DNA of 64,000 nucleotides from NCBI RefSeq assembly GCF_003344625.1, contig NZ_QPKJ02000007.1, forward strand, positions 1-64,000, given 5' to 3'. Below the pieces are notes generated by a model. That model was not told the origin of the DNA. It was given only the letters and a program-made list of their open reading frames with translations, and made no database searches. Source of the DNA: Solirubrobacter deserti (lineage in GTDB: Bacteria > Actinomycetota > Thermoleophilia > Solirubrobacterales > Solirubrobacteraceae). This document shows positions 60,893-64,000 of this stretch, piece by piece. The first letter of the stretch is position 1. Every line of letters begins with the position of its first letter. The translations under genes were made by a program, and so were the position numbers.

Positions 60893-62388
60893 TGGGCAAG
60901 GTTGGTGGGTTCCTCGAGATCAACCGGGTCGAGCAGCCGGAGCGCAATCCGGCCGAGCGCCTGCACGACTTCAACGAGTTCGTGGACACGCTGCCCGTGG
61001 AAGGGCTGCGTGAGCAGGGCGCGCGCTGCATGGAGTGCGGCGTGCCGTTCTGCCACAACGGCTGCCCGCTGGGCAACCTGATCCCGGACTGGAACGACCT
61101 CGTCTACCGCGACCGCTGGCGCGAGGCGATCGACCAGCTGCACGCGACCAACAACTTCCCGGAGTTCACCGGCAAGCTCTGCCCCGCCCCGTGCGAGGCG
61201 GCGTGCGTGCTGGAGATCCGCGAGGGCGACGCGGTCTCGATCAAGCAGATCGAGGTCTCGATCATCAACCGCGCGTGGGATGAGGGCTGGGTCAAGCCGC
61301 AGCCGCCGAAGGTCGAGACCGGCCGCACCGTCGCCGTCATCGGCGCCGGCCCGGCGGGCATGGCCGCGGCGCAGCAGCTGCGCCGCGCCGGTCACACGGT
61401 CACGGTCTACGAGCGCGACGAGGCGGGCGGCGGCCTGGTGCGCTTCGGCGTGCCGCACTTCAAGATCGAGAAGTGGGTCATCGAGCGCCGGCTCGAGCAG
61501 CTCAAGGCCGAGGGCGTCGAGTTCCGCTACGGCGTGGACGTCGGGGTCGACATCACGGCCGAGGAGCTGCGCGCGCAGCACGACGCTGTGGTCATCGCCA
61601 CCGGCTCGCGCGTCCCGCGTGACCTCCCGGTCCCCGGCCGCGAGCTCGAGGGCGTGCACTTCGCGATGGAGTACCTGTACGACCGCGCGCGCTGCCTGGA
61701 CGGGAACGCCCCCGAGAACCCGATCACGGCCAAGGGCAAGCACGTCCTCGTCGTGGGCGGCGGTGACACGGGCGCGGACTGCGTCGGGCACTCGTTGCGC
61801 GAGGGTGCCGCTTCGGTGACGCAGATCGAGCTGCTCGGCGAGCCGCCCAAGCAGCGCCCGGACGACCTCACCCCGTGGCCGCGCTGGCCCGTGAAGCTGC
61901 GCACCTCGTACGCGTTGAAGGAAGGCGGCGAGCGCGACTTCGCGATCTCGACCACGAAGCTGACCGGCAACGGCCGCGTGCAGGAGGTGCACTGGGTGCA
62001 GAACTCCGGCAAGCCGCCGTTCGACGCGATCCCCGGCACCGAGGAGTCGCATCCGGTCGATCTCGTCCTGCTCGCGATGGGCTTCCTGTCGCCCGAGCAG
62101 GAGCTGCTGGAGGCGCTCGGCGTCGAGCGCGACGCGCGCGGCAACGCCAAGGCGGGCGCGTACGCGACGTCCGCCGACGGCGTGTTCGCCGCCGGCGACG
62201 CGCGCCGCGGCCAGTCGCTGATCGTGTGGGCGATCAACGAGGGCCGCCAGTGCGCCCGCGTCGCCGACCGCTACCTGCGTCAGCTCGCCGCGCGTGACCC
62301 GCGCGACGAGGAGTCCGCGGGCACCAGCGACCGGTTCGGCTCGCCCGACCTCGGCGCCGACCCGCCGCAGGTCGCATCGAACGCTTAG
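60892..62388 (+). CDS. gltD: Glutamate synthase (NADPH), small subunit
   Basis: ATG 60892 overlaps the gltB stop (TGATG). The 498-residue flavoprotein feeds electrons from NADPH to GltB. Cys-rich motifs for 4Fe-4S clusters are '[17 protein letters not shown]' (from Cys46) and '[10 protein letters not shown]'. The FAD site is '[15 protein letters not shown]', the NADPH site '[11 protein letters not shown]', and the second FAD motif is '[19 protein letters not shown]'. The pair makes the main ammonia assimilation enzyme. Confidence 0.95.
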   Translation: MGKVGGFLEINRVEQPERNPAERLHDFNEFVDTLPVEGLREQGARCMECGVPFCHNGCPLGNLIPDWNDLVYRDRWREAIDQLHATNNFPEFTGKLCPAPCEAACVLEIREGDAVSIKQIEVSIINRAWDEGWVKPQPPKVETGRTVAVIGAGPAGMAAAQQLRRAGHTVTVYERDEAGGGLVRFGVPHFKIEKWVIERRLEQLKAEGVEFRYGVDVGVDITAEELRAQHDAVVIATGSRVPRDLPVPGRELEGVHFAMEYLYDRARCLDGNAPENPITAKGKHVLVVGGGDTGADCVGHSLREGAASVTQIELLGEPPKQRPDDLTPWPRWPVKLRTSYALKEGGERDFAISTTKLTGNGRVQEVHWVQNSGKPPFDAIPGTEESHPVDLVLLAMGFLSPEQELLEALGVERDARGNAKAGAYATSADGVFAAGDARRGQSLIVWAINEGRQCARVADRYLRQLAARDPRDEESAGTSDRFGSPDLGADPPQVASNA

Positions 62389-62429
62389 GCACTTGACACT
62401 CAACTATCTGGCGTAGGAGGGTGAGCCTC

Positions 62430-64000
62430 ATGAGAGGCTCACTTCTCGCCGGTGCCTTGGGCATCGGCTTGCTGCTCGCGGGTGCAGGGCCCGCGCTGGC
62501 GACGGGCGCAGGCAACGACACCTCCGCCAAGTTGCGCAAGGCCGTCACGGTCGACGGGATTCGGCTGCACCAGGGTGCGCTGAACCTGATCTCGTCGTTG
62601 ACGAACGGGAACCGGCTGGCGGGCACGCCCGGCTACGACCGGTCGGCGGACTACGTGGCGCTGCAGGCGAAGCTGGCCGGGTTGCAGGTCAGTCGCCAGA
62701 GCTTCGAGTACGAAAACTTCTTCCTCGCCGATTGGAAGCCGCCGGTGCTCGACGTCCGGCGTGGCAAGAGCTACATCCCGGGCATCGCGGGGTCCAACGG
62801 CGGCGGCGACTTCGGGTCCATGATCAACTCGCCGTCCACGGACGTGACGGGCCCGGTGTGGGCCGCGGACCTGCTGATCCCGTCCCCGGCGCCGAACACC
62901 TCCACGTCGGCGTGCCAGGCGGCCGACTTCGCGGGCATGCCGCAGGGCGCAATCGTGTTGATCCAGCGCGGCGGCTGCGGCGAGCTGACCAAGTTCCGCA
63001 ACGCGTACACCGCCGGTGCGGCGGGCGTGGTCTACATCAACGAGGGCGTTGCCGCGCCGGGCTTCGAGGACCCACGCTGGTTCGACATGGCGGCCTTCGG
63101 GCCCGAGCCGTGGGCGCCGATGGTGGCCGCGCAGGTCGCAACCGTCGCCGACCTCGCGGGGAGCGTCCGCCAGGGTCTCGTCGGCAAGACGGTCCGCTTC
63201 CGCGTCGACCAACGGGTCGGCACCTACCCGACCGAGAACGTCATCGCGGAGACGCGCGGCGGTGACCCGAACAAGGTGATCGTGGTCGGCGCGCACCTCG
63301 ACAGCGTCGGCACGGGTCCGGGCATCAACGACAACGGCTCCGGATCGGCCGCGATCCTGGAGATGGCGCGGGCGCTGCGCGGCGTGTACCCGAAGAACAA
63401 GATCCGCTTCATCTGGTTCAGCGCCGAGGAGTCGGGCCTGCTGGGTTCCGAGGACTACGTGGCGCGCCTGTCCGACGCCGAGCGCGCGAAGATCGCGGCC
63501 AACCTGAACTTCGACATGATCGGGTCCCCGAACTTCGTCAACTTCGTCTACGACGGCGACCTGTCGGACTCGCCGCCGATCGGCGAGGACGTGTTCCACC
63601 CGGCGGCGCGGCCGTTCTCGGCCACGATCGAGAAGTACTTCCTCGACTACTTCCGCAGCCAGCGCATCCCGACGGCGCCGACCGACTTCGACGGCCGCTC
63701 CGACTACGGGCCGTTCATCCGCAACGGCATTCCGGCCGGCGGCCTGTTCACGGGCGCCGAGGGCATCAAGACGCCCGAGCAGGCGGCGATCTGGGGCGGC
63801 ACCGCCGGTGAGCAGTTCGACCCCTGCTACCACGAGGGCTGCGACAACGTGTTCAACAACTCAGGCCGCGCGCTCGACCAGAACTCGGACGCCGCGGCGC
63901 ACGTGCTGATCACGCTCGCGCAGACCAAGATCCCGGACCGGCCCGCGATCACGCCGGCCCCGGCCGCGCGGCGGGTCGCTCCGGCGTCGGCGTTCGAGCA
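62430..64000 (+). CDS. Secreted M28-family metallopeptidase with PA domain, 3' end cut by window
   Basis: ATG 62430 follows a strong GGAGGG and the frame stays open to the window end (523 codons). A signal peptide covers residues 1-24 (hydrophobic core 'LGIGLLLAGAGPALA', likely cut after ALA). A PA (protease-associated) domain lies around 140-215 ('GAIVLIQRGGCGELTKFRNAYTAGAAGVVYIN'). The M28 peptidase has all zinc ligands: His289 ('GAHLDSVG'), Asp301 ('NDNGSGSAAI'), Glu334 with catalytic Glu333 ('SAEESGLLGS'), Asp362 ('NFDMIGS') and His468 ('CYHEGCDN'). It is an exported aminopeptidase. The last residues are Ala/Pro-rich, so a C-terminal linker or domain lies beyond the window. Confidence 0.93.
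   Translation, partial: MRGSLLAGALGIGLLLAGAGPALATGAGNDTSAKLRKAVTVDGIRLHQGALNLISSLTNGNRLAGTPGYDRSADYVALQAKLAGLQVSRQSFEYENFFLADWKPPVLDVRRGKSYIPGIAGSNGGGDFGSMINSPSTDVTGPVWAADLLIPSPAPNTSTSACQAADFAGMPQGAIVLIQRGGCGELTKFRNAYTAGAAGVVYINEGVAAPGFEDPRWFDMAAFGPEPWAPMVAAQVATVADLAGSVRQGLVGKTVRFRVDQRVGTYPTENVIAETRGGDPNKVIVVGAHLDSVGTGPGINDNGSGSAAILEMARALRGVYPKNKIRFIWFSAEESGLLGSEDYVARLSDAERAKIAANLNFDMIGSPNFVNFVYDGDLSDSPPIGEDVFHPAARPFSATIEKYFLDYFRSQRIPTAPTDFDGRSDYGPFIRNGIPAGGLFTGAEGIKTPEQAAIWGGTAGEQFDPCYHEGCDNVFNNSGRALDQNSDAAAHVLITLAQTKIPDRPAITPAPAARRVAPASAFE

Noticed and set aside
62394..62424. TTGACACTCAA upstream of the M28 peptidase as a HAIR (HspR) heat-shock site
   Set aside because: Only half of the CTTGAGT-N7-ACTCAAG pattern is present; a plain -35 element is more likely.

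Overview
The window is about 64 kb of very GC-rich, densely packed bacterial chromosome. Gene content points to a high-GC actinobacterium of the Thermoleophilia/Solirubrobacterales type: many RsbW/RsbV-like partner-switching proteins, SigB/SigF-type sigma factors, Ku and LigD parts, WYL and HxlR regulators, many GTG starts, and 4-base stop/start overlaps. This placement is an inference from gene content; no rRNA or tRNA gene was seen. There is no sign of prophage, integron, CRISPR array or insertion sequence.

Layout. 1-5.6 kb: the tail of a sugar ABC-transporter ATPase, a BON protein, a STAS/anti-sigma set, small membrane or unknown proteins, a PfpI-like protein, a HAD phosphatase and a SigB-type sigma factor. 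5.7-15.3 kb: a nine-gene co-directional glycan operon with a NodU-type carbamoyltransferase, a glycosyltransferase fused to a GmhB-type phosphatase, two GT9 heptosyltransferase-like enzymes, two GT4-type enzymes, GmhA, HldE and an SDR. Together these give a route to ADP-heptose and its transfer. 15.3-31.2 kb: a regulatory and DNA-repair region with an RHH-HTH regulator and its operator-like repeat, three anti-sigma ATPases/STAS units, a PAS-GAF-PP2C phosphatase, two Crp-type paralogues, a primary-like sigma factor, a LigD ligase, Ku, topoisomerase IB, a second SigB-type sigma factor, and CheR-PAS/CheB signalling proteins. 31.2-39 kb: a zinc-ribbon mini-gene, a DUF892-like protein, a LigD polymerase-like protein, regulators, then transketolase and transaldolase.

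39-50.9 kb: a homogentisate phytyltransferase-like UbiA enzyme, a VTE3-like methyltransferase and, 3 kb away, a tocopherol-cyclase-like protein. These are three core steps of tocopherol-type chromanol synthesis in an unexpected host. The cyclase ends a tightly coupled operon of glycosyltransferase, DUF2334, glycoside hydrolase and a small Rossmann-like protein. Two genes of this operon seem to lack any ATG/GTG/TTG start. 48.5-56.2 kb: paired REP-like hairpins, a PHP-glycosyltransferase fusion, a GH31 enzyme, a phosphodiester glycosidase, a second LigD polymerase-like protein and a GT4 enzyme. Three of these units share a TGTGAAC/GTTCACA motif upstream. 56.3-64 kb: gltB-gltD glutamate synthase and a secreted M28 peptidase cut by the window end.

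The common theme is general stress and stationary-phase physiology. Partner-switching modules control SigB-like factors, several genes have GTTA/GTTT-GGGTA(G/C) promoters that SigB-like factors could read, and the neighbouring cargo (NHEJ repair, lipid antioxidant synthesis, glycan remodelling, DUF892 and BON proteins) fits desiccation or oxidative stress. The regulatory link is inferred from motif matches only.
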